Shown: in pieces, positions 55,300 to 64,000 of the stretch
Layout of the letters: every line of letters starts with the position of its first letter
Position numbering within the stretch: position 1 is the stretch's first letter
From: Peromyscus leucopus
Taxonomy: Eukaryota; Chordata; Mammalia; Rodentia; Cricetidae
Length of the DNA: 64,000 nucleotides
Reading direction: 5' to 3'
NCBI RefSeq assembly: GCF_004664715.2
Contig: NC_051072.1
Coordinates: 42,825,642-42,889,641 of the forward strand
Made by a program: the position numbers and the translations under genes
The notes under the pieces: model-generated
Told to the model about the DNA's origin: nothing
Databases searched by the model: none
What the model saw: the letters and a program-made list of their open reading frames with translations, nothing else

Positions 55300-55622
55300 T
55301 TTCTGATTATGTTTTTATGGGTTTCCTCTGTGTGTGAAATAATGTGTCTCAGCATCTGTATGTGTTTCTTGGGTTTTTTCTTTGGCTGTTGTTTTTTATT
55401 TTGTATTTGTTTGTTTGCATTGTTCTATTCTGATATGTTTGTTTTATTTTGTTTATCAGTATTACTATTAATTATATACTTGTTTGTTTTATAATGAGAG
55501 AGAGAAAGAAAGGGTGTGGATTTGAGTGGTTGAAGAAGAGGGCAGGATCTGGGAGAAGTTGAGGGAGGGAAAACCATAATCACAATATAATGTATGAAAA
55601 AGTACATTTTCAACAAAAAAAT
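55300..55622 (+). mobile_element. rodent LINE-1 3' UTR, plus strand
   Basis: T/G-rich 'tgtttgttttattttg' section, 'ataatgagagagagaaagaaagg', 'gaagagggcaggatctggg', 'gagggagggaaaaccataatc', 'aatataatgtatgaaaaag' and an A-run: an Lx/L1 3' UTR in plus orientation. Confidence 0.75.
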
Positions 55623-56299
55623 ATGTGTATTCTTATCAAACACACTGTTTTGTTAAAATTATAAGAAAGTGCAGATCTATGAGATAAAAAGTAAATCCAG
55701 AGATAACTTTCTTTGACTTGGGAGTGGAAGTACTTATATCTTAGTTCCTCTTCCTCAATGAAGATAATTTCTGAGTTTTCACTATGGAAGCCTTTGACTC
55801 TGTAAAGGTTAATTTAGCTCCTAAAAGACTTTCATAACTTGGTAACACTTTTCATTTCTGATGTTATTTCTCAGTATTTTATTCTGTGGGTCTTCTGTTA
55901 AGTACTGAACAGGTCTGCTACCAAACCTGTCATCTGGCTATCTCACCTATTCCTTCCCTACGTTAAAAATACTCCAGAGTTGCATTATAGTGTATGGAGA
56001 TAATCAAGATCTTCAGATGTGCCATAAAATGTTGATTGGTGCACAAAACTTATTTTTTCACATTCAATGAGGATAATCTTTCAAATGAAGTATGTGGTTT
56101 TATTTGGTATAGAAAGCCCAGAGTAATAAGTAAAGAAATAGAAGGATTATAAGAAGATCTACTTTGATCATGCCAAAACATTGTCACATAAGAATAAACT
56201 CAGGGCATTGTAGAATTCTATCTTCCAGAGCACAGTGCTTCACTAATACTACAAGGTACAAACACAGTGTCTGTAGATTGATGTATATTTAGGTTCTCC
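55623..56299. other. unassigned DNA
   Basis: Nothing recognised. Confidence 0.5.
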
Positions 56300-56520
56300 C
56301 AGTCCTTTCAAATCCTCTCTCAAATGCTGTCTTTTATCTAAAATGCTTTCCCTAATTATTTCTGAAAAATATTTCTACAAATTCTGTAGGCCATTTGAGC
56401 CTTTCGGTTTAAAGGACTCCCAATTTGTATTGCACTATACTTAATTACAAACAATAATATCCATAAAGAAAATGTAAACTTGTTGAGAAGCTTTGTCCTT
56501 TGTTTAGCATTCTGTGTAAA
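56300..56520 (+). mobile_element. L2 LINE 3' part, plus strand
   Basis: 'cctttcaaatcctctctcaaatg', 'tttccctaattatttctg', 'ttgtattgcactatactta' and 'aaaatgtaaacttgttgagaagc' follow the order of the mammal-wide L2 3' end. Heavily diverged. Confidence 0.6.
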
Positions 56521-57029
56521 CAAATCATATAGGGGCTAAGATAGAAGTTCAAAAACTTTTAGTGACTGAATGATTAAAAAAATAAAGCAACATAGTCCTT
56601 GGGTAAACAGTTACGATTAAAAAAAAAAAAATCAAACACAAATCCAATCAATCAAATTTCTCACAAGGTAGCGAGTCATAAATCTTCATAGCTTCTTATT
56701 TTCAATCTTCCTACTTAGTATGTTCTCACCCTAAATAATATTTAGGTCCAGAAATATCTAAGACAAAATTTCTAAGCTTCCAGAAACACTTGTCCCATTT
56801 CAGGGTCAACTGAAAAACAGATGTATTGCTTAAGCCCTATAGAATCTTGAGCGTATATAGATTGGTGACCTCTAGTTTCAGGAGTCAAACTGAATATGCT
56901 ACGTTAACATCTGGAGAAGTTCTAGTGAACATTTACATGCTTCAGATTTAGGGTATAACATTTCCCTTTGTCATTCTCTCTTTGCCAAATGCTGAGGTTT
57001 TGAGAGGTTGTAGCTCATCCACTCATACG
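56521..57029. other. unassigned DNA
   Basis: A-run at 56618-56630. Nothing recognised. Confidence 0.5.
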
Positions 57030-57478
57030 AGTCTGCTTATCAGCCTCTTATTGCTCCAAAAGATATCTAAAGAAACTTAAGGATTTATTCTGGCTCAAGG
57101 TTTAAGAGATTCTAGTTGATGGCTGCCTGGGTCCCTTGCTGTAGATCTGTAATGGTACAGAACAGCATGGTGACAAACAGTGGGTAACAGAGAGAAAAAT
57201 TTCTTACCTGATGGCAACGTTAACAGAATGAGAGACACCAGGAGAAACAAGATATGTCTTTGCAGAACATGCAGCCTCAAGCTGGCCACTTCTTACTTTC
57301 TACCACCTCCCAATAGTGACATTTTATCAATTCACATTTATTAATCCATCTTGATAATCAACTAATAAAATAATACATATCACCATTCAGTCACTGGATC
57401 CACCATGGGAGGAACCATGGCTTCAAAGCATGAGCCTTTGGGCAGACATTAAACATCCAAACTATAATACCACATTAG
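57030..57478 (-). mobile_element. old MaLR-class LTR, minus strand
   Basis: 'ttaaggatttattctggctc', 'accacctcccaatagtgac', 'accatgggaggaaccatgg', 'gacattaaacatccaaactat' are landmarks of a reversed MaLR/MLT-type LTR. Older than the other MaLR copies here. Confidence 0.6.
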
Positions 57479-57769
57479 TCTCATACACTATTTTTCCTTT
57501 TCTTCTTTTGCATTCAATTTCTTGATAGGATAATAGATCCCACTGTCATTTATTTTTTTTTCTAGTAACCATGCATCAATCTACTCAATATTCAATGTCC
57601 TTTTGCTGTTGCTTGCTCTGCTTTTGCCATGTGGATTTATAATCTGTGAGTAATCTCTTTACTACTATTTTAGTTGAGGTTCAAAGAGGACAGAGCTAAA
57701 ATGTGTGTGTAGTATTCCATTTTAGGCTGAAAAGGCTATGTTTCCTCTGCAGTTACAATCACAGTGAAT
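57479..57769. other. short unassigned interval
   Basis: Possibly more L1M 3' sequence near its right end. Nothing firm. Confidence 0.4.
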
Positions 57770-59145
57770 ATATTTGCAACTAAACTATTTAAAAGTGCAC
57801 AATTTGGTGCTATCAATTACACTGGCAATGCTGTACCACCACTGTTATTTCCAAATATTTTCAACAATAACAAAAACATGATGTTTATTAGCAGTAACTC
57901 TAAATTCTTCCCTCTCTGCAGATTCTGGTGATCTATAATTTGCTTTCTCCTCTATTGGGCAACCTATTCTAGATATTTGATACAAGCAAATCATAAAGAT
58001 TTTGTCCTTCTGGGTCTATGTTATTTCTCCTTGAATTAGATTTTCAAGTTGTTGGGATTGTCTGTCTGTTTGTTTGTTTCAATATGAGAAAACATCTTTC
58101 CTCTCTGAGGAAGAGGGGTGTCCTCTTATCTGTGTGCCATCTTTTCTTTGCCCATTCATCTTTCAATGACTGCTTGCTTCACAGTCGCTTGTGAACTTGC
58201 CATGAGAAGTGAGTGGTATACACATAGTTTTGCTAGTTCTTGTTTTCAATTATTTGAATGTATTTAGGAATTGTAGTGATCATCACGTGTTTCCTCTGTT
58301 TAACTTTTCAAGGGCCCAATGGACTAATTCCAGAAGTACTAAAAGCATCTTCTATCCTCACCAGCAGTGGAATGAGATTCTGATTTCTTTCTTCCTCTGA
58401 ACATCTTTATTATTTTTCTTCCAAAAATAATGAAAGTCATTCTAGTAAGTATGATCTTGTATCATTCACTGATTTTAACTTGTGTTTCTCAAATGTATGA
58501 CATTACACATTTTTTACATGCCTAGTAATGAACTATGAGGCTTTTTAAAAACATTTGTTTATTTGCTTTGTTGGAGAGCACATATATGCCATGGTGTAGA
58601 GATCAGATGACAATGGGGGGGTCTATTCTACCCCATGGGTCCTGAGGATCAGACTCAGACCATCAGGATTACCAGAAAACACCTTTTCCTGCTGAGCAAA
58701 ATAATGGAACACTTATGTAGCATTTTCTTTTTCAAGGAAATGTCTACCCAAATTATTTTCCTATCTTGAAAGTCTATATTATTGGGTTTAGCTCCTTTTT
58801 GTAATCTCGATACAAAACTCTTTTCATATATGCTTCAAATTTTTTGTACCATTTTGTGGTTGATTTTTTTCCCCTTTCTGTATGGTCTTTTGTTTTGGAA
58901 AGTATAAAATTTTAATGACAATCACTTTGTAGTTTACCATGTGCTTTTTTTGTTATTTATGAGAAAACACTGCCAAAGGAAAGCCAAGATTTGCTCTTAT
59001 GATTGACTCTAAGAGTTTAATCATATTAGCTATTACATTTTGAGTAAACGTTTTTCATATTGCAAAGTTCAACTTTAATTTTCACATGTGGACATTTAAT
59101 TTTCAAAGCATCATTTGTTGAGGAAACAGTTCCTAAGATATAGCA
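57770..59145 (-). mobile_element. ancient L1M fragment(s), minus strand
   Basis: Both 3' UTR-like and ORF2-like wording occurs in reverse: 'atcctcaccagcagtggaatg', 'ttttaacttgtgtttctcaaatg', then 'tcaaggaaatgtctaccc', 'gccaagatttgctcttatgattg', 'acatgtggacatttaattttcaaagc', 'atcatttgttgaggaaac'. A B3 SINE interrupts it at 58545-58702. No open ORF2. Confidence 0.7.
58545..58702 (-). mobile_element. B3-superfamily SINE in L1M, minus strand
   Basis: 'acatatatgccatggtgtag', 'agatcagatgacaatgg', 'ccccatgggtcctgaggatc', 'ttcctgctgagc' is a reversed tRNA-derived SINE of the B2/B3 group. The L1M ORF2 continues on its right side. Confidence 0.65.
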
Positions 59146-59839
59146 TTTACTTAGGCTATCAAATTAATTGAGCAATGGTTAGATGTTGTACAGATGAAGC
59201 CGATACTCTACAAGAAAACTGCCTACATTGGCATGAACCATTCATGACCACAAAGAAATCAACTCTATGTATGTAGCCTAAAATAAAGTCTTTCTAATGG
59301 TAGAACTGACTCTGTTCCTCTGCACTCTATAAGAAACGAGGTGTTTTAGGCCACAGGTCAGTTTTTGATGCTTAATGGCAATGCCTATTATAATAAGATT
59401 AGCTGCAGTTTTTCCAGAGGCTGTGCTCTTGTGCTGTCTTTCCTGGGGCAATGTGAGCAAATGTCCATTTGACCCAGATAAGGCATCAATGACAGCCCAA
59501 AGAAATGATTCCACCCAAGTCTAGCTTGGTAAATTAGTGTTTATTTTCATTATTTACAGTATTGTGGGTGACTCAAAGGCATCCACATCATCAAGAAGCT
59601 CACTGTAGCATGAAGAATTCTCTGCATGAAGACTTCTCTCTCCTGGCAACAATTTACTCATCAGTTGAATTCAGTGAAATTTTGTGGATGTTATAACTTG
59701 CCTGAGATTCAAGGGTCTCCTGAGTTTTATTAGCCTTGGCTCTCCAGGAGGGAATGTTTCAACTTAGAAGAAACACCTTCATAATATATATTTGTGACAT
59801 AAATTTGTGTTCATACTTTGGCACCCACTTTACTTAGAT
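59146..59839. other. unassigned DNA
   Basis: Nothing firmly recognised. A 78-codon minus frame at 59278-59514 has no known motif. Confidence 0.5.
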
Positions 59840-60180
59840 TGTGCTGGATGGTTTTTATCAATTTGATATAAACCTAGACTTATCTGGGAAGAAGGAACCT
59901 TAACTGAGAAAATGCCTCCATAATATTAGACTGTAGGCAAGCCCATGGGGCATTTTCTTGATTAATGATTGATAGGAGAGGGATAAGCCCACTGTGGGAG
60001 GTGCACCCCTAGGCAGCTGATCTGAGGATATGTAAGGAAGCTTGATTAGCAAGCTATGGAAAAAAAAAAAAACACAGGGAGTAGCCATTTCTCCCTGGCT
60101 TCTTCTTCAGTACGTGCCCCAGGTTTCTGCCTGGAGTTCCTGTCTGGAACTCTTGCTCTGACTTCCATGGAGTGATAGAC
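59840..60180 (+). mobile_element. ERVL-MaLR-type LTR, plus strand, 3' part displaced
   Basis: Starts TGTGCTGGATGG, then 'ttaactgagaaaatgcctcc', 'gtaggcaagcccatgggg', 'ttgattaatgattgatagg', 'acttccatggagtgatagac'. The next roughly 60 bases expected for this LTR are missing. An LTR-end-like segment, 'tttatcacagcaatagaaaag', appears at 60540-60560, after inserted L1 material. Confidence 0.75.
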
Positions 60181-60305
60181 CTAGGGTGGGCTGGGGGGAA
60201 GGGGAGGGGAGAACAAGGGAATCTGTGGCTGATATGTAGAACTGAAATGTATTGTAAAATAAAATAAAAGAAAACAAAAACAAAAAAAAAAAACAAACAA
60301 AAAAG
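60181..60305 (+). mobile_element. LINE-1 3' terminus with A-rich tail, plus strand
   Basis: 'ggctggggggaaggggagg', 'aatctgtggctgatatgtag', 'tgaaatgtattgtaaaataaaat' is the same young L1 end as in the 26.4-kb chimera, followed by an A-rich tail to about 60305. Confidence 0.85.
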
Positions 60306-60455
60306 AACAGCTAAAATACCTATGGATGAGTGATGGATAAACAAAATATGGTGTGCATATACAATGAGATATTATTCAGCCCTAAGAGGGAAGGAAATTC
60401 TTATTCAAGATACAAGATGGATGAATCATAAAGATACTATGCTAAATAAAATAAG

Positions 60456-60491
<36 letters not shown>

Positions 60492-60530
60492 CACACACAA
60501 AGATGAAACAAACTTGTTCCTCACCAGTTT
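60306..60530 (+). mobile_element. L1M ORF2-end segment with (CA)n, plus strand
   Basis: 'tggatgagtgatggataaac', 'tgagatattattcagccc', 'agatggatgaatcataaag', 'gctaaataaaataagccac' is old mammalian L1 sequence. A CA array follows at 60457-60499. It sits between a young L1 tail and an LTR end. Confidence 0.7.
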
Positions 60531-60570
60531 TTTTTAGCTATTTATCACAGCAATAGAAAAGTCACTGTGT
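60531..60570 (+). mobile_element. MaLR LTR 3' end piece
   Basis: 'agctatttatcacagcaatag' and 'aaaagtcactgtg' resemble the last bases of the MaLR LTR at 59840-60180. Confidence 0.55.
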
Positions 60571-60794
60571 CAAAATATACTTAAGGATTCTTGATATTTT
60601 TGCATATATATGCACATAAAAATCTGAGAAAATTTGTGGATACTGTATGTGGCTAATATTTGTTTGGGAAAGCCTACTGTTCAATGTTCATCAATTTCAC
60701 AAGTCACTTCACCACATGTTTGGCAATTAGATATTGAACATGATAGGAATAGCTTATAAGTAAGAAAAAAAGCAAATTCTATAGGATAGGACTA
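60571..60794. other. short unassigned interval
   Basis: Nothing recognised. Confidence 0.5.
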
Positions 60795-61167
60795 TGTCTT
60801 AGTTAGAGCTTTTATTGATGTCATAAAACACCATGATCCAAACAACTTGGGGATCAACAGATTTATTTCATCTTACAGCTCACACATCACACTATATCAC
60901 CAAGGAAATTAAGGGCAGGAAGTCAAGGTAGGAACCAACCAAAACAAAAGCATGGAAGGAGGTTGATGGTCAGCTTGCTCTTACTTGGCCTGTTTCGTTT
61001 TCTTTCCTATACCCTCAGAACCATGTGTCCTCCCACATTAATCATTAATTTAGAAAATGGTTTACAGGCTTGGCTACAGAAAATCTTGAGAGAGGCACTT
61101 TCTCAGTTGAGGCTCCTATTCCTAGATAACTAGCTAAATTGATAAAACAAAACAACCAACCAGTACA
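60795..61167 (-). mobile_element. ERVL-MaLR-type LTR, minus strand
   Basis: Plus orientation starts TGTCTTAGTTAGAGC and reads 'tcataaaacaccatgatcc', 'agatttatttcatcttacagc', 'ttaatcattaatttagaaaatgg', 'ctcagttgaggctcctattcc', ending 'aaccaaccagtaca'. It is the reverse of the LTR family at 22139 and 59840; the latter lies less than 1 kb away in opposite orientation. Confidence 0.8.
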
Positions 61168-61377
61168 ATGCTAAACCTCCCACCAAATTGGGGGAAAACA
61201 GACAGCAAGTATTTATCGGCACCATACTGCTGAGATAAAACATGTTAATTTTTGTTGGTAGTGTTTTCTGCTAGATGATGTTTAAAGGACACTAAAATTG
61301 AGTTTGAAGAATCTGCATAGCGAGTGCCCTGATGCTCCAATATGAAGAGACTAATGAAGTTGTACAATGAAAGCAGC
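61168..61377. other. short unassigned interval
   Basis: Nothing recognised. Confidence 0.5.
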
Positions 61378-61535
61378 TGCCACATATTAAGCAGTATTGT
61401 ATGCCAGGCATTTTAAACATCATCCTTTAGTTGCCATAACAACGCAACTGTTGGTTATTATTCTAAGCATAGTATCTCCACTTTCTATGTGAAGAAACAG
61501 ATCTGGTAACTTGAAGCAATTGCTAGAGTTCATGT
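61378..61535 (-). mobile_element. MIR SINE, minus strand
   Basis: 'tattgtatgccaggcattttaaac', 'attattctaagcatagtatc', 'tatgtgaagaaacagatctgg', 'taacttgaagcaattgctag' match the MIR core and 3' part in reverse. Confidence 0.75.
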
Positions 61536-62069
61536 ATTGTCCTCATGAGAAGTCATGCTTCAGTTACCTACTGGCCTTCACCTCTGATAATTCAGTTTTT
61601 CTTTCGCTGTGAGCAAGTAAATTTAAAAACCAGATACATGAAATGCAGTTTCAACTTCAATTTTGGTAGACATTTTTTTCTTGGAGTATTTTCCATATTA
61701 ATATCATTAAGAGTATTTACTCCTTCTAATTCTTGTTTTCTATATTTATAAAATAAATAGTTTGGTAAAATGGCACTTTAGCACCAAGTAAATATGTTTT
61801 GATTTATGAAAATGCTTATTTCAGAATTGTTCTACTAAAAATATCAGTTTTAAAGCTTCTAATTGGGAATTAATTTTGTAACTTATTGGTTATAAAATCT
61901 ATGTCTATTTCTGGAGATCTGACCATAGGATAACACCAAAGAGTTTCAGTTATTTTATCTATTAAATAATAACCACAGTCATAACACTTGACATAATCTC
62001 ACTCCAAGTTGTTAATAGGGATGAAATATTTACGGGAATTGCTCAACAATGTAAAAAGGAGTCTTAGGG
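61536..62069. other. unassigned DNA
   Basis: AT-rich, nothing recognised. Confidence 0.5.
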
Positions 62070-62460
62070 TTTAGATATATGTTGTTTCCCCAATAGACCA
62101 TAAGTTGGGTTTAGTCCACACTGTAGTGATGTTGAGGTGGTATAACTCAGATGAACCTGGTAGGAGATCCTTAGGTTATTGGAAAACTGCCTTTGGAAGT
62201 GAATGCTGGTCTCTTACAGTTAGCTTTTGTGATGGAGTTGTTATGAAACCCTGAACCTGAACTATTTCCAGTTTTCCCTAACCCTTCCATTGTGATCTGC
62301 CAGGAAGTCTTCACTAAAGACAAAAGCAATGACACCCCCTGATATTGGGCTTTAGTCACCAAGACTATGAACATTTTACTAAGCAAACTTCTTTGTAAAT
62401 GTATGGTACCTCAGATATCTCATTATAGCTACAAAAAGTAAAATAAATAGCTCTTTTTGC
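62070..62460 (+). mobile_element. old MaLR-class LTR, plus strand
   Basis: 'gtttccccaatagaccataag', 'tagtgatgttgaggtggtataac', 'cttaggttattggaaaactgc', 'gctggtctcttacagttagc', 'ccctaacccttccattgtgatc', 'gggctttagtcaccaagac' follow the MST/MT-like MaLR order. Ends approximate. Confidence 0.65.
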
Positions 62461-62901
62461 TAGTTTGGCAATTTAAGGATATGCATTATTTTATTTACAG
62501 CAGAACAAAAATATATGTACAATATCATTACCTAATTAATATGTTTATTCTGTAGTTTAACATGGGGAAAAACCAATATATAGTTTCATAGTAATTTGGA
62601 AGTTGTCTGTAAAAAATGGCAATATAGTTTTGGTATGCAAATATGAAAGTGACCACTGGTATGTCATAATGTATTTAAATAACACTTCAAAAACAAGACT
62701 GTTTGCATCACGTCTTCTGACTGCTTGATTGCTTCAGTTAAATGAGATTGAACCGAAATGACTCTGCATCCGTAAGAAAGTGATTACCTACAATTATCTT
62801 AAAATATACTGCATATGTTGGATGCTATCAGTTATCTTGTTTTCCTTCATTATGATTTAACTGCTTTATAATATAGAGCCTTAGTTAAACCATGGAAAAT
62901 G
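62461..62901. other. unassigned DNA
   Basis: Nothing recognised. Confidence 0.5.

Positions 62902-62945
<44 letters not shown>
62902..62945. repeat. (CA)n microsatellite
   Basis: About 22 uninterrupted CA units. Confidence 0.97.
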
Positions 62946-62948
<3 letters not shown>

Positions 62949-63384
62949 GCATCTCAAGGGCAGGGCTGTGAAGGTGTATTTTCTGTACTTGAGTACTGTA
63001 GCTTGCTTGCCTTGACAGTTTGATAAATGCATTCAGTGACTCCTTCCAAGGCCATATTCTACTGAGTTCTCCCTTTTCATCACTACCCAAACCTGGGAGA
63101 GGTTTTGGCATTTTTCAGGACAGCTTCTCTCCCTTTGTTTAAATAAACACCCATTACAGAGACTGAAGAATAATTTCACTAAAAGCTATGACCCAATCAA
63201 ATGAATAATTGAATGGAACCTCTAGAGAGCCAAATGCTCTGAAAAGTGAAGTGGGCTAGTTTTAGGGAGGAAGAAAAGTGGTAGGGGACTATTTTTTGGG
63301 GGGGGCTCACACTTTATGTCTTTCTCAAAAAAATAATGGAGCAACTAACACTGGTAATCCCTAAAACAAAGCATGAGATTCAGC
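62946..63384. other. unassigned DNA with T6G9 run
   Basis: A T-run then G-run at 63292-63306. Nothing else recognised. Confidence 0.5.
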
Positions 63385-63545
63385 AGAGCCTAGTGTTGCT
63401 AGAGCAGAGGTTTGGGAATCAGCTGGCTCTGGGTTCAAGTCTCAGTTTTGTTACATGCCAGCACTGTCATCTTGGACAATTTGTCTTTAAAATGAGTACA
63501 AAAATAGAGCTTGACTCACAGGATACTTGTGGGATTGCATGAGAC
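63385..63545 (+). mobile_element. MIR SINE, plus strand
   Basis: 'gaatcagctggctctgggttc', 'aagtctcagttttgttacatgcc', 'ctttaaaatgagtacaaaaatag', 'caggatacttgtgggattgc', 'atgaga' match MIR in order. A short internal block around the core is deleted. Confidence 0.8.
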
Positions 63546-64000
63546 GAATGGAGAGAAGAGAGCAAAATGGCTGGAAACTAAAGCAGGAACTAACAAGGGA
63601 ACTCCACATAGTTTATCTGGTAGTTAAAGAAGGCCTATTTCAGGGTAACTTACAACCAGTGAAGGGGTTGGTTACAGGATCTGGGACAGGTGAGATGCAG
63701 TCCAGCATAGTTCTTTGGAGAACTCTGACTTGGTCTGCAATCCAGAATCCAGGATCACAAGGAGCCAAGAGAGCCTGCACATATGCATCTGGGGTCTTAA
63801 GGGCTCCCATCTCAGCCACGCCCCAGGGGCAGGTCATAGGCTTGAGTGGCAGTTACTGGCCGCGTCACTAGGGCTAGTGCTTCAAATTCAAGGCTGGAAC
63901 AGCTACCCACTACAGGAGACAAATAGATTCATAAATATACTGGCTACTCACTAGTATTTAAAATCTCTCCCCAATTATAAATCAATTTAAAAATACACTG
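63546..64000. other. unassigned, slightly GC-richer DNA
   Basis: No element recognised. Frames of 114 (plus) and 65 (minus) codons overlap here, with no supporting exon signals. The window ends inside this stretch. Confidence 0.45.

Noticed and set aside
63527..63871. 114-codon plus frame near the window end
   Set aside because: Begins at the edge of a MIR and overlaps frames on the other strand; no domain recognised.
1..64000. CRISPR array, operon, bacterial or phage system
   Set aside because: Microsatellites and dispersed SINE/LINE/LTR copies explain the repeats; no regularly spaced identical repeats with unique spacers, and the DNA is clearly mammalian.

Overview
Organism: this is a nuclear rodent chromosome segment, most likely from a cricetid (vole, deer-mouse or hamster lineage). 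It carries rodent-specific retrotransposons: B1 with its 7SL-like arms, B2/B3, an ID/B4-like SINE, Lx and younger L1 3' ends, and rodent MaLR LTRs. It also carries several LTR families that I associate with cricetid genomes. B1 copies reading 'gtagctttgcgcc' at 21.6 kb fit a cricetid better than Mus; that placement is inference. The DNA is AT-rich, CpG-poor and dense in microsatellites, as in a gene-poor intergenic region or a long intron. I found no convincing protein-coding exon, promoter CpG island, tRNA, rRNA or snRNA. The open reading frames of 60-150 codons come from L1 ORF2 remnants, simple repeats, or random frames in AT-rich DNA. Layout: 1-5.6 kb is unassigned DNA with an L1 3' end (1.75-2.48 kb) and a solo LTR with a perfect 6-bp target duplication (3.41-3.93 kb). 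5.6-9.3 kb is a B1, ancient L1M pieces in both orientations, a (GGTGT)n/(GT)n tract and a second LTR. 10.5-13.7 kb holds CT microsatellites, a B1 and an L1 with an inverted 5' part. 15.6-21.8 kb is L1-rich; its centre is a roughly 3-kb minus-strand L1 with a 5' inversion, interrupted by a younger L1 3' end. 21.8-22.75 kb is a microsatellite cluster around a MaLR LTR. 25.4-26.7 kb has an LTR and a B2/L1 fusion inside one 16-bp target-site duplication. 28.8-37.3 kb has a B1, an Lx end, a 5' LTR with a primer-binding-site candidate, and two old hAT transposon fossils. 39.7-47.9 kb is LTR-rich: a 3' proviral end with polypurine tract, a mosaic LTR, an LTR splitting an Lx L1, and another solo LTR. 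48.2-54.9 kb mixes MaLR, L1M, a nearly bodiless B1, and an L1 hosting an LTR. 55-64 kb holds L1, L2, MIR, several MaLR LTRs and a rearranged MaLR/L1 composite. How it fits together: there is no operon or pathway here. The window is a layered record of insertion, from MIR/L2/L1M/MER5 (oldest), through MaLR, URR1 and Lx, to cricetid L1, B1, B2 and class-II-like LTRs (youngest). The most informative items are those showing mechanism: the B2/L1 template-switch chimera, the 17-bp B1 insertion, twin-priming inversions, the mosaic LTR with an internal duplication, and LTRs with intact 6-bp duplications. Family names are from recognition by eye; repeat-library masking would settle them.
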